From an uncultured Flavobacteriales bacterium (GTDB lineage: Bacteria; Bacteroidota; Bacteroidia; Flavobacteriales; Crocinitomicaceae), in contig CAMLFH010000001.1 of assembly GCA_946479285.1 (NCBI GenBank), forward strand, positions 372,001 to 436,000: a stretch of 64,000 bases of DNA. Direction: 5' to 3'. A program made the translations under genes and the position numbers. How positions within the stretch are numbered: the stretch's first letter is position 1; every line of letters starts with the position of its first letter. Below are positions 16,647 to 25,267 of the stretch, piece after piece. A model generated the notes under the pieces. It searched no databases. It had not been told where the DNA came from and worked only from the letters and a program-made list of their open reading frames with translations.

Positions 16647-18713
16647 ATGAACCGAATCCTTTTGTTCGTTGCCGCATTTGTATGCTCAAATGCATTTTCA
16701 CAGGAAATGCTTCATTGCGGAAGTGATGAAATGGAACATAAACTGTTTCAGGAACATCCGGAATATAAACAAGCTTTTTTGCGTTCCAAAAAGAAATTGG
16801 AAACATTCACCAAACAATTTCAGGAAAACCCTGTCAAATCCGGTGCAACTTATGTTATTCCGGTTGTGTTTCACATTATTCATAACAATGGTTCGGAGAA
16901 CATCAACGATTCGCAGATCCACGATGCAGTGGACCAGGTGAATCTGCAATACCGGAAATTAAACCCCGATACGAATCAAATTGTTGCCGCTTTTCAATCT
17001 ATTGCTGCGGATGCGGGGATTGAAATCCGCCTTGCCCAAATTGATCCGGATGGAAACTGTACCTCCGGAATTACAAGAACAGTTTCTTCATTGACATATC
17101 CCGGAGACCACCAGGTGAAAAGCCTGATCCATTGGCCGCCGGAAAAATACCTGAATATCTATGTGTGTTTTGACGCTGCAGGATTGGCTGGACATGCATT
17201 AATGCCCGCAGTTGCAGACACTATTCCGGAATGGGACGGAATTGTAATCCGGCACGATTACGTTGGAACAATCGGAACTTCCGATTATTTCAAACGAACA
17301 GTTCTTTCGCACGAAATAGGGCATTATTTGAACCTATATCATATTTGGGGCGGAAACAATGTTCCGGATTTCTATTATTTGCCCGTTGGCGGTGCCGGGA
17401 ATTGTGCATACGACGATGAGGTGATGGATACTCCGAATACGATTGGTTGGTCTTCCTGCAATTTAAACGCCGCATCATGCAGCAGTTTGGACAATATCCA
17501 GAATTACATGGATTACGCCTATTGCGCGCTCATGTTTACGGAAGGACAAAAGGTACGCATGCACGCCGCACTGAATTCATCTGTTGCTCATAGAAATAAC
17601 TTATGGACTCCGGCGAATCTGGCTGCAACCGGAACGGATGATTTGATGAATCAGCTCTGTGAAGCAAAACTCGAAGCAAGTAAACGGGTTATTTGCCAGG
17701 GAGAGTCTGTTTTATTCAAAGATGTTTCTTCGCATGGAGTGACAAGTCGGCTTTGGAGCATTGAATCAGGTACAATCCAGGGTTCTTCTTCAAACGATAC
17801 GGCAATTGTGACCTACAACCAGGTTGGAACATTTGATGTGAGCCTGAAAGTCAGCAATGGAATCGATACACTTGAATTAATTCTTGCAGATTACATGACG
17901 GTAATGCCAATTCAGGGCTCAGATCAGGGAATAACAGAAGGTTTTGAGAGCAATTTGGCAGCTTTCAAAGACAAATGGCAGGTTCGGGAAGTTGGTCAGA
18001 CCTATAACTGGGAAATCACCAATACAGGCTTTCAAAGCAACCAGTCGGCAAAGATCAATAATTTCGATGCCGGCACAAACCAGGTCTACGAATTCTTTTC
18101 AGGTCCATTGGATTTTTCCGGATTTACCAGCCTGGCAGTAGCTTTCGATTGGGCTTATGCGCAAAGAATTTCCGGCAATGCAGATTTGTTCCGTGTTATG
18201 ATCTCGAATGATTGCGGAGAAACCTGGAGCACGAAAAAAACTTATATAGGAGTGGGGTCACTAAAATCGGTTAGTCAGTTAGTTACCAATCCTTTCACTC
18301 CTGCTGCATTAAACGAATGGGCAAGTGATACAGTCGTGATCACAGGAGCATCCAACTTTACGGATCACACCCAGGTGAAATTCCGTTTTGAATCGAAAGG
18401 CGGAAACAACTTCTTTTTAGACAATATCCGTATCGGGAAATTGAATGAATTGGGCTTGCACGAAGTGGGTTCTGAAAAGGAATTTGAGATTTATCCGAAT
18501 CCGGCAGCAGGAACTACCACTTTGAAATGGGGCGGGCAGGTTCCTCAAAAGGTCTGTTTGTTTGATACTCGTGGAAGAATCGTTTTTGAAACGACCGATT
18601 TGAAGGATCTGAATTCGCTGTCAATTCCGCTGGAAGGTTTGGACGCAGGATATTATTTGGTGCAGATTACGGGAGAAAAAGGATTTTATTCCCTACCTTT
18701 GATAGTGAATTAA
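16647..18713 (+). CDS. Secreted M43-like metalloprotease with PKD-like domain and T9SS tail
   Basis: 688 residues from the ATG at 16647, chosen because it gives a clean signal peptide (MNRILLFVAAFVCSNAFS); the longer frame from 16527 would run through the upstream terminator. The zinc site is SHEIGHYLNLYHIWGG: His222, Glu223, His226, His232, matching HExxHxxxxxH of pappalysin/cytophagalysin-type metzincins, with the Met-turn at NYMDY (Met288). The usual Gly before the third His is Asn here. A PKD-like domain lies at about 350-420, a strand-rich domain at about 430-605, and a T9SS type A sorting domain at the end (EIYPNPAAGTT to the C-terminus). It is expected to be exported to the cell surface to degrade proteins. 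Confidence 0.9.
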   Translation: MNRILLFVAAFVCSNAFSQEMLHCGSDEMEHKLFQEHPEYKQAFLRSKKKLETFTKQFQENPVKSGATYVIPVVFHIIHNNGSENINDSQIHDAVDQVNLQYRKLNPDTNQIVAAFQSIAADAGIEIRLAQIDPDGNCTSGITRTVSSLTYPGDHQVKSLIHWPPEKYLNIYVCFDAAGLAGHALMPAVADTIPEWDGIVIRHDYVGTIGTSDYFKRTVLSHEIGHYLNLYHIWGGNNVPDFYYLPVGGAGNCAYDDEVMDTPNTIGWSSCNLNAASCSSLDNIQNYMDYAYCALMFTEGQKVRMHAALNSSVAHRNNLWTPANLAATGTDDLMNQLCEAKLEASKRVICQGESVLFKDVSSHGVTSRLWSIESGTIQGSSSNDTAIVTYNQVGTFDVSLKVSNGIDTLELILADYMTVMPIQGSDQGITEGFESNLAAFKDKWQVREVGQTYNWEITNTGFQSNQSAKINNFDAGTNQVYEFFSGPLDFSGFTSLAVAFDWAYAQRISGNADLFRVMISNDCGETWSTKKTYIGVGSLKSVSQLVTNPFTPAALNEWASDTVVITGASNFTDHTQVKFRFESKGGNNFFLDNIRIGKLNELGLHEVGSEKEFEIYPNPAAGTTTLKWGGQVPQKVCLFDTRGRIVFETTDLKDLNSLSIPLEGLDAGYYLVQITGEKGFYSLPLIVN

Positions 18714-18759
18714 GAACAATTCCAGAGGATTCGAATTAATTACCAGGGTAACTGGTGGA

Positions 18760-18773
18760 TCCGCCGCGGCGGA
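18760..18773. repeat. GC-rich perfect palindrome
   Basis: TCCGCCGCGGCGGA is a perfect 14-base palindrome with a very high GC content inside an AT-leaning 18714-18829 spacer. It lies between the protease stop and the rplU promoter. It could be part of a terminator or a protein-binding site; it lacks a following T-run on either strand. Confidence 0.5.
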
Positions 18774-18829
18774 CACTTATCCCGGAGGAAGAAAAATCGA
18801 GCCCGAGCAAGAAAAAAGAGTGGTGATAA

Positions 18830-18859
18830 TTTGATTGTTGAAAAACTTTGCTATCTTTG
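18830..18859 (+). promoter_or_regulatory. rplU-rpmA promoter
   Basis: TTTG (18830-18833), 18-base spacer, TATCTTTG (18852-18859), an excellent Bacteroidota promoter match. Predicted start near 18865, leader about 25 bases. Confidence 0.7.
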
Positions 18860-18889
18860 CCCTCCAAATTAAATTTTAAAATATCTGTT

Positions 18890-19201
18890 ATGTACGCAAT
18901 AGTAGAAATAGCAGGGCAGCAATTTAAAGTGCAAAAAGACCAAAAAATCTTTGTACACCGTTTAGACGCTGAGACAGGATCAAAAGTAGAATTTGATCGT
19001 GTTTTATTGGTAGACAACGGAGGAAAAGTGAATATTGGCGCCCCAGCTATCGCAGGAGCATTAGTTACTGCTCAAGTGAATGATCACGTTAAAGGTGATA
19101 CAGTTATCGTTTTCCGCAAAAAACGCAGAAAAGGATACGTGAAAAGAAACGGACACCGTCAATCTTTTACACAAATTACAATTACAGGTATTACAGCGTA
19201 A
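18890..19201 (+). CDS. rplU: 50S ribosomal protein L21
   Basis: A 103-residue ribosomal protein that binds 23S rRNA in the large subunit. The N-terminus [15 protein letters not shown] and the C-terminal [15 protein letters not shown]...TQITITGI are diagnostic of L21. The ATG at 18890 was chosen over an in-frame ATG at 18848 because the family starts MYAIV and the promoter box lies between the two. It precedes rpmA by 33 bases, the conserved L21-L27 order. Confidence 0.98.
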   Translation: MYAIVEIAGQQFKVQKDQKIFVHRLDAETGSKVEFDRVLLVDNGGKVNIGAPAIAGALVTAQVNDHVKGDTVIVFRKKRRKGYVKRNGHRQSFTQITITGITA

Positions 19202-19234
19202 TTCTGTCGGTAGACAGATAAAAAATTAGAAAAG

Positions 19235-19504
19235 ATGGCACACAAAAAAGGAGTCGGTAGTTCCAAAAACGGTCGTGAATCTCACAGCAAACGTTTAGGA
19301 GTGAAAATTTTCGGTGGACAATTGGCAATCGCAGGGAATATCATTATTCGCCAACGCGGTACTGCTCACCACCCGGGAGAAAATGTTGGGATCGGTAAAG
19401 ATCACACATTGTACGCATTGACTGACGGAACAGTTGAGTTCCGTAAAAAAAGAGATAATCGTTCGTTTGTATCGGTAGTTCCATTTGAGACTACGGAAGC
19501 TTAA
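19235..19504 (+). CDS. rpmA: 50S ribosomal protein L27
   Basis: An 89-residue ribosomal protein whose N-terminal tail reaches the peptidyl-transferase centre. The sequence [16 protein letters not shown]...LGVKIFGGQ is classic L27. It begins directly with AHKKG, so there is no N-terminal processing extension of the kind found in Firmicutes. Co-transcribed with rplU and followed by a strong terminator. Confidence 0.98.
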   Translation: MAHKKGVGSSKNGRESHSKRLGVKIFGGQLAIAGNIIIRQRGTAHHPGENVGIGKDHTLYALTDGTVEFRKKRDNRSFVSVVPFETTEA

Positions 19505-19525
19505 TCGAATAATAAATATTTTTTG

Positions 19526-19567
19526 AAAAGGCGAATTCCGGTAGTTTCGGGGTTCGCCTTTTTTTTA
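19526..19567 (+). terminator. Terminator after rplU-rpmA
   Basis: AAAAGGCGAA...TTCGCCTT with a 17-base loop (itself able to pair CCG/CGG) followed by eight T residues. Confidence 0.85.
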
Positions 19568-19609
19568 TTTTACCAATACCCGAAGCGATCGGGGTAATTC
19601 AATTCATGT

Positions 19610-20881
19610 ATGTTAGAAATGACCAAAATCCGCGCTGAACGTGATGAGATCATCACGGCACTCAAAAAGCGCAACATCGATGTAACAGGAACTATTGATG
19701 CAATTATTGCTAAAGACCAACAATGGCGTGCAGCAAAAACGTCCATGGAATCCATTACATCCGAATTGAACAAAATCGCTAAAGAAATCGGTGAATTCTT
19801 TAAAAGTGGTAAAACTGCAGAAGCAGAAGCTGCTAAAACAAAAACAGCCGATTTAAAGCAGGAAGAAAACCAACTGAAAACGCAGGTAGATACCCTTGAA
19901 CACGAAATCACACAGTTGTTGTACCAAATTCCGAACGTTCCAAACACTTTGGTAGTTGCCGGGAAAAATGAAGAAGACAATGAAACGATCGAGGTTGTTG
20001 GTGAACCTGCTGTTTTGCATAAAGGTGCAGTTCCACATTGGGAATTGACCAAAAAATTTGACCTGATCGATTTCGAATTGGGAGTGAAGATCACCGGAGC
20101 AGGATTTCCTGTTTACAGGGGAAAAGGAGCTAAATTACAGCGTGCATTGATTCAATTCTTTTTAGAAGAAGCAGAGAAAGCAGGTTATGAAGAATTCATC
20201 GTTCCCCACGTTGTGAACGAAGCAAGTGCTTATGGTACCGGACAGCTTCCGGATAAAGAAGGTCAGATGTACCACATGCCGGTTGATGATCTATACATGA
20301 TCCCGACATCAGAAGTTCCGTTGACCAATGTTTACCGCGATGTAGTTTTACCGGACGAGAATTTCTCCATCAAAATGACGAGTTACACGCCGTGTTTCCG
20401 TCGGGAAGCAGGAAGTTACGGAGCACATGTTCGCGGTTTGAATCGCTTGCATCAATTCGACAAAGTAGAGATCGTTCGTATCGAGCATCCTAAAAATACA
20501 GATCGTGCTTTAACCGAAATGGTGAATCACGTGAAAGGATTGTTGGAGAAATTAGGCTTACATTACCGTATTCTGCGTTTATGCGGAGGAGATACAGGGT
20601 TCGCTTCTGCGATGACCTATGATTTCGAAGTATTCTCTGCAGCGCAGGAAAAATGGCTGGAAGTAAGTTCTTGCTCTCGTTTTGACACCTTCCAGGCAAA
20701 TCGTCTGAAATTGCGTTTCAAGGGAAGTGACAAGAAAAATCACCTGGCACACACTTTAAACGGTTCCGCTTTGGCCTTGCCAAGAATCATGGCTTCAATT
20801 ATGGAAAATTATCAAACCCTCGACGGAATTGAAATTCCGGAGGTGCTGCATAAATACACCGGGTTCACAAGAATCGATTAA
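19610..20881 (+). CDS. serS: Seryl-tRNA synthetase
   Basis: Class II aminoacyl-tRNA synthetase that charges tRNA-Ser and tRNA-Sec-type substrates with serine. The 423-residue length is normal. An N-terminal helical hairpin arm (about 25-105) precedes the catalytic domain; motif 2 is CFRREAGSYGAHVRGLNRLHQF and motif 3 is LNGSALALPRIMASIMENYQ near the C-terminus. The start MLEMTKIRAERDEI matches the usual MLxxxxIRxN pattern, which supports the ATG at 19610 over the out-of-frame ATG at 19604. It has its own unit between two terminator-like hairpins. Confidence 0.97.
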   Translation: MLEMTKIRAERDEIITALKKRNIDVTGTIDAIIAKDQQWRAAKTSMESITSELNKIAKEIGEFFKSGKTAEAEAAKTKTADLKQEENQLKTQVDTLEHEITQLLYQIPNVPNTLVVAGKNEEDNETIEVVGEPAVLHKGAVPHWELTKKFDLIDFELGVKITGAGFPVYRGKGAKLQRALIQFFLEEAEKAGYEEFIVPHVVNEASAYGTGQLPDKEGQMYHMPVDDLYMIPTSEVPLTNVYRDVVLPDENFSIKMTSYTPCFRREAGSYGAHVRGLNRLHQFDKVEIVRIEHPKNTDRALTEMVNHVKGLLEKLGLHYRILRLCGGDTGFASAMTYDFEVFSAAQEKWLEVSSCSRFDTFQANRLKLRFKGSDKKNHLAHTLNGSALALPRIMASIMENYQTLDGIEIPEVLHKYTGFTRID

Positions 20882-20883
20882 TT

Positions 20884-20918
20884 GTAAGGGCGGAAAATTT
20901 TCCGCCCTTACTGTTTTT
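20884..20918 (+). terminator. Palindromic terminator after serS
   Basis: A 28-base perfect palindrome, GTAAGGGCGG-AAAATTTT-CCGCCCTTAC (20884-20911), followed by CTGTTTTTG-like T-rich sequence. It belongs to the GTAGGG...CCCTAC palindrome family also seen at 50650, 60141 and 62391. Confidence 0.8.
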
Positions 20919-20941
20919 GTTATTTTGCGTAATTTAGTCTC

Positions 20942-21469
20942 ATGCTAAGAATCATGTCTTTTCTGATACTGCTCGGACTCATTACTTCCTGCGAAAGCAA
21001 ATTGGGTAAGTTTGAAGAAGATGTGCTGTTTACAAAAGCTACCAACGATTCCGTTCAGGTGCTGATTCAGGAATTGGACACCAACCAGGTACTGAAATTG
21101 CGTGGAAAATCAAAGCTCATGCTACTGAATTTCAATATTGAACTGGGAAATGACACGCTGGATATAAAAACGGCAAAAGAAATCGATGGATTTATTCAGT
21201 CGTACCGCGCAACAGATTTCTTTACTACCGAGATCAAGCAATTGCGTTTAGCCCAAAAAGAACAGCAGGAAAGACTCAAAAAATTGCAATCCGATATTGA
21301 AACCGGTTCCGGTGATCGTTCGATGTATTACGAGAATGTTCAATTTGAACGGAAAGAAGCAGAACAAATCAGGTCACACAGTTTGGTCCTGCAGAAACAA
21401 TTTATGGATTTTAAACAATCTTACGAGCAATTTAAACCTACATTTGAGCGTTTTAAAGCTGTACACTAA
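20942..21469 (+). CDS. Predicted lipoprotein with coiled coil, function unknown
   Basis: A 175-residue protein with a lipoprotein signal (LGLITSC, Cys17). The C-terminal half is rich in charged and Gln residues with heptad-like spacing (about 95-170, LRLAQKEQQERLKKLQSDI) and probably forms a coiled coil. It precedes the TPR protein by 7 bases, so the two are probably co-transcribed and may act together at the envelope. No family recognised. Confidence 0.75.
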   Translation: MLRIMSFLILLGLITSCESKLGKFEEDVLFTKATNDSVQVLIQELDTNQVLKLRGKSKLMLLNFNIELGNDTLDIKTAKEIDGFIQSYRATDFFTTEIKQLRLAQKEQQERLKKLQSDIETGSGDRSMYYENVQFERKEAEQIRSHSLVLQKQFMDFKQSYEQFKPTFERFKAVH

Positions 21470-21476
21470 ATAGATC

Positions 21477-23306
21477 ATGAAACAAGCGCTTATTTTTTGT
21501 TGTCTTCTTCTTTCATTTGCAGGTTCGGCACAAACCAGTACCGACCAGCAATTGGCAAATTTGTATTACAACAATGGCGAATTCGATAAAGCCCTTCCTT
21601 ACTTTGAGAAGATCATCAACAAGCAAAGCACCAAGTTTGATCAGCTGCGCTATGTAGATTGTTTGGAGAAAACCAAGCAGGTAAAAGATGCGGAGAAATT
21701 CCTGAAAAAACTCGTTTCGACCTACCCTGCGGATTTTGATTATACCATCGCTTTGGGCGACTTATACGAACGGACAGAACGTGTTTCTCAAACAGAGAAA
21801 TTGTACAACGACCGAATCAAACAAACGGCATCGAATGGCTATGAAGTAATTGAACTGTACACTTCCTTCATCAAAAAAGGGAAAGTAAACTGGGGGCTCA
21901 AAACACTCGAAGCCGGAAGAAAAGAACTCAAAAAAAATTATCCGCTTCAGATTCAATTCGCAGAGGTTTATTCCCTTTTGGGAAGAACAGATGAAATGAT
22001 CGATGAGTATTTTGACATCCTGGATCAATACCCCAACTACAGCAGTAATATTCAAAATGCACTCACCAGGCAAATTGATTTCTCCGAAGATAAAACGGGT
22101 GTTTATCAAAAGCTGAAAGACAAATTATTGGTTCGAATCCAAAAGAAGCCAAACGATTTTATTTATTCGGAAATGTTGATCTGGCTCTTCATCCAGAAGA
22201 AAGAATTCAAATCGGCATTGACGCAAACCCAGGCTTTGGACCGGCGTGAAAAAGGAACCGGAAACCGGGTGATGGATTTGGCCGAGACCTGTGTGGAGAA
22301 TAGTGATTACGTAACTGCAAGGCTGGCTTACAGATACGTGATTGATCAGGGTTCACAAAATCCGAATTATTATTCGGCTTACAGTGCTTTACTCAATATC
22401 CGTTACCGGGAAATTACCATTGAGAAGAAATACCAGCCGCAGGATATCGTGGATGCCGAAAGAGAATACCGGGAGGGATTAAAGCTTTTGGGCTGGGGAA
22501 GAAATGCTGTCTACACGGCCAAAGAATTGGCTGAGATCAAGGCGTATTATGGAAATGATGCAAAAGGTGCAGCTGATTTATTGGATAGTTGTTTGGCTGT
22601 AAACGGTCTTTCCGACATGGAAAAGGCGCAGGTTAAAATGGCTTTGGCCGATGTGTTGGTCCTTCAGGATGATATTTGGCAGGCTTCCCTGTATTACATG
22701 CAGATCGATAAAGATTTTAAGTTTGAAGCCATTGGTTCCGAAGCGAAATTCAAGAATGCCCGCATTTTCTATTACGACGGCGATTTCAAATTTGCCCAGT
22801 CGCAATTGGATATCTTAAAAGAATCCACCAGTAAGTTGATTGCCAATGATGCCATGAAACTTTCCGTTTTGATTACGGATAATTTAGGTCTGGACAGCAA
22901 TTACACGGCCATGTACCAGTTTGCGCAGGCAGATTTATTGTTGGAACAACACCAATACGAGCGCGCATTTAAATTGTATGATTCGATCAACCAGGCTTTT
23001 CCGGCACACGGTTTAGCAGATGAGATCTTATTGCGTAAAGCGCAAGCCATGCAGTACCAGGGAAAATGGCCCGAAGCACTCGATTACCTGGATAAAATCG
23101 TCAAATACCACATGGATGACATCTTATCGGATGATGCGATTTTCACCATGGCAGAAATCTACGAGAAGAACCTCCACGACAAAGAAAAAGCAACCGAGTA
23201 TTACAAGAAGATCTTATTCGAATGCAAAGGCAGCTTGCTGACCGTTGAAGCCAGAAAACGTTACCGTGCACTGCGCGGAGATGTCTCCGATTCGGAGGAT
23301 CTGTAA
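21477..23306 (+). CDS. Exported tetratricopeptide-repeat protein
   Basis: A 609-residue protein with a signal peptide (1-19, ending FAGSAQ) and TPR-like helical pairs along its whole length: for example LANLYYNNGEFDKALPYFEKI at 27-47, DYTIALGDLYERTERVSQTEKLY, and YQGKWPEALDYLDKIV with AEIYEKNLHDKEKATEYYKKIL near the C-terminus. It resembles the TPR/YfiO-like periplasmic scaffolds common in Bacteroidota. It sits in one unit with the upstream lipoprotein. Partners unknown. The 23307-23495 spacer after it shows no further gene or clear promoter. Confidence 0.85.
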   Translation: MKQALIFCCLLLSFAGSAQTSTDQQLANLYYNNGEFDKALPYFEKIINKQSTKFDQLRYVDCLEKTKQVKDAEKFLKKLVSTYPADFDYTIALGDLYERTERVSQTEKLYNDRIKQTASNGYEVIELYTSFIKKGKVNWGLKTLEAGRKELKKNYPLQIQFAEVYSLLGRTDEMIDEYFDILDQYPNYSSNIQNALTRQIDFSEDKTGVYQKLKDKLLVRIQKKPNDFIYSEMLIWLFIQKKEFKSALTQTQALDRREKGTGNRVMDLAETCVENSDYVTARLAYRYVIDQGSQNPNYYSAYSALLNIRYREITIEKKYQPQDIVDAEREYREGLKLLGWGRNAVYTAKELAEIKAYYGNDAKGAADLLDSCLAVNGLSDMEKAQVKMALADVLVLQDDIWQASLYYMQIDKDFKFEAIGSEAKFKNARIFYYDGDFKFAQSQLDILKESTSKLIANDAMKLSVLITDNLGLDSNYTAMYQFAQADLLLEQHQYERAFKLYDSINQAFPAHGLADEILLRKAQAMQYQGKWPEALDYLDKIVKYHMDDILSDDAIFTMAEIYEKNLHDKEKATEYYKKILFECKGSLLTVEARKRYRALRGDVSDSEDL

Positions 23307-23495
23307 CTTCTGCTCGATTCAGCAGCCGGATTGTGCACTGTGTTAAATGACTATCAATCAACCGGATAAAAACACAAAATTTCTCTTTCAGCGAACAAAA
23401 AGATTTCAAATGTTAAATTTGGGCTTCACAGAAGTGTAACCAAAAAAAGTTTTTACATTTATCTCATTAACTGAAATCTTAAACTGTTCACAAGT

Positions 23496-24488
23496 ATGAA
23501 ACCTACACTTAAAAAGGCGTGCTATGCCTTAACCGCGTTGTTGTTTACGACAACCTATTCCTTTTGCCAAACCAATACACTTCCTACCTCAGGAAACGTG
23601 GGTATTGGAACCACTTCACCAACAGAACGACTTACTGTTAATGGCTCAGCCCGTATCGATTCCACTTTAACCGTTAGGGATTCTATGATTGTTGACAGGG
23701 ATGCCCACATCCGAAGCGATCTACAGGTAGACGGAAACACCACCCTGGAAGGAGATTTGACTTTAAATTCACTGCGCGATTCTACATTGACAGACGATGA
23801 AGTGATCCTGATCGATTCAACCGGCAACCTGAAAAGAGGTGGAGATTTGAAAAGCATTGTGTATTCGGAATCTGTTTACGTTCCCTGTAAAGACGACAAT
23901 GGCGGAAATACCACTCCGGCAGCACCAACCTGGTTAAATGGACTTGGAAAGATCTATACGAGTAATCATTGTGTACCGGATGTGAAGGTGGGGATTGGTC
24001 AAAATAATCCTGCTTCCAAATTACATATAACAACAAGCCTCAATAGGAATACACATCCGATAATTGTCGACAAACGCATCCAGGGAGATCCAACACCCTA
24101 TAAATTGATGCAGTTGGATAACACCGGATTGCTTTATGGGCGTGAAGTGAAAGTCAACCTGGACAACTGGTCGGATTATGTGTTTGATGAGAAATACCCG
24201 TTGATGCCTCTGAATGAACTCCAGCAGTTTATTCAAAAGAATAATCATTTACCAAATGTGCCTAGTGCCGGTGAAATGACTCAGAACGGATTGAACCTGG
24301 CAAAAACCAGCATACTATTCATGGAGAAGATCGAAGAATTGACACTTTACCTGCTTCAGATCAATGAACAGGTAAAAACCCAGGAACAGCTATTGGACGA
24401 GCAGCAGGAATTACTAAAACAACAGCAGGAAACGATTCGTTTGCAGCAAGAGTTAATCCGGAAATTGGAACAACAGGTAAAACCGTAA
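23496..24488 (+). CDS. Tail-fibre-like surface protein with C-terminal coiled coil
   Basis: A 330-residue exported protein. Signal peptide about 1-24 (ending YSFCQ). The N-terminal part has repeats of the VGIGTTSPTERLTVNG kind followed by a run of short beta-turn units (RDSMIVDRDAHIRSDLQVDGNTTL), as in phage tail-fibre shafts and bacterial look-alikes. Residues about 225-290 (DEKYPLMPLNELQQFIQKNNHLPNVPS...) are the conserved end-module of Bacteroidota tail-fibre-like proteins, and the last 40 residues are a Gln-rich coiled coil probably driving trimerisation. No T9SS tail. No phage genes are nearby, so it is not part of a prophage. Four bases (including its stop spacing) separate it from the next gene. 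Confidence 0.8.
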   Translation: MKPTLKKACYALTALLFTTTYSFCQTNTLPTSGNVGIGTTSPTERLTVNGSARIDSTLTVRDSMIVDRDAHIRSDLQVDGNTTLEGDLTLNSLRDSTLTDDEVILIDSTGNLKRGGDLKSIVYSESVYVPCKDDNGGNTTPAAPTWLNGLGKIYTSNHCVPDVKVGIGQNNPASKLHITTSLNRNTHPIIVDKRIQGDPTPYKLMQLDNTGLLYGREVKVNLDNWSDYVFDEKYPLMPLNELQQFIQKNNHLPNVPSAGEMTQNGLNLAKTSILFMEKIEELTLYLLQINEQVKTQEQLLDEQQELLKQQQETIRLQQELIRKLEQQVKP

Positions 24489-24491
24489 GTC

Positions 24492-25157
24492 ATGAAAAAG
24501 TTCTTAATAGGATTGTTCCTGCTCATAGGTTTAAATGGCTGGGGACAAGTGGATACGGTGTTTATTAGTCGGGAAAAACTGGCGGATACAATTTATTCTA
24601 AATTGAAAACCAAAGCTCCAACAGGGTATCTTGCCAACAAATTATCTCTGCTTGTTTCAGATAGTTTATTATTGAAGACGGATTTATTTGAGGGAGATTC
24701 GGCCCTTTTTAAGTCCGATGCTGACAAGATGTTAGAGTGGCTATATGAAATGAATCAAATAGCATTTAATAAAGACAGTCTACCGCATAAGGATTCGGTT
24801 TTTACTCAGGTTTACAGTTATGTCGGTGAAATGGATTTCGAGCTGGATGTAATTGCAATACCGATCGGGATCTTTGAATTACAATACAACACGGTTGATG
24901 AAGAGACAGGCTTAAATAACGGAATATTAGCGAAAGATGCTTCCATATATTCTGATTTGGATCCGTTAGAACAATCCATTGTTTCAACAAATACCTCCTT
25001 ACTTGCCGGACCATTGTTTGATTACTTTTCAAGTGATGTAATGGCAATGGTGGTCAAAAGTGAATTTTTCATAAGCAATACCAGAAATATTACTGATGTT
25101 CAATCTCTTGAACTGGGACGGGACGGTAACTGGAAATTATCAATTTTGATGAAGTAA
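24492..25157 (+). pseudogene. 5' part of a frameshifted secreted lipase-like gene
   Basis: Encodes a signal peptide (MKKFLIGLFLLIGLNGWGQ) and about 200 further residues with no recognised family, then stops at 25155-25157. The frame downstream stays open without a start codon from 25130 to the next annotated ATG at 25268 and codes for protein-like sequence (DEVSYFAPHYDSVQSFRIRI). Adding one T in the run at 25144-25147 would join the two frames as ...NWKLSIFDEVSYF.... So this is best read as the N-terminal part of one gene with the 25268-27391 ORF, about 960 residues in all. A true frameshift, phase variation and a sequencing error cannot be told apart here. Confidence 0.7.
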
Positions 25158-25267
25158 GTTATTTTGCTCCACACTATGATTCTGTTCAGTCATTTCGAAT
25201 CAGGATTACTTATACCGATAGTACATCCAAAGTATTTGATTTTATCCTGAACACCCCTGAGGTCACC

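Noticed and set aside
23496..24488. Tail-fibre-like gene as evidence of a prophage
   Set aside because: No capsid, terminase, lysis or integrase gene nearby; such proteins are common as bacterial surface proteins in Bacteroidota.
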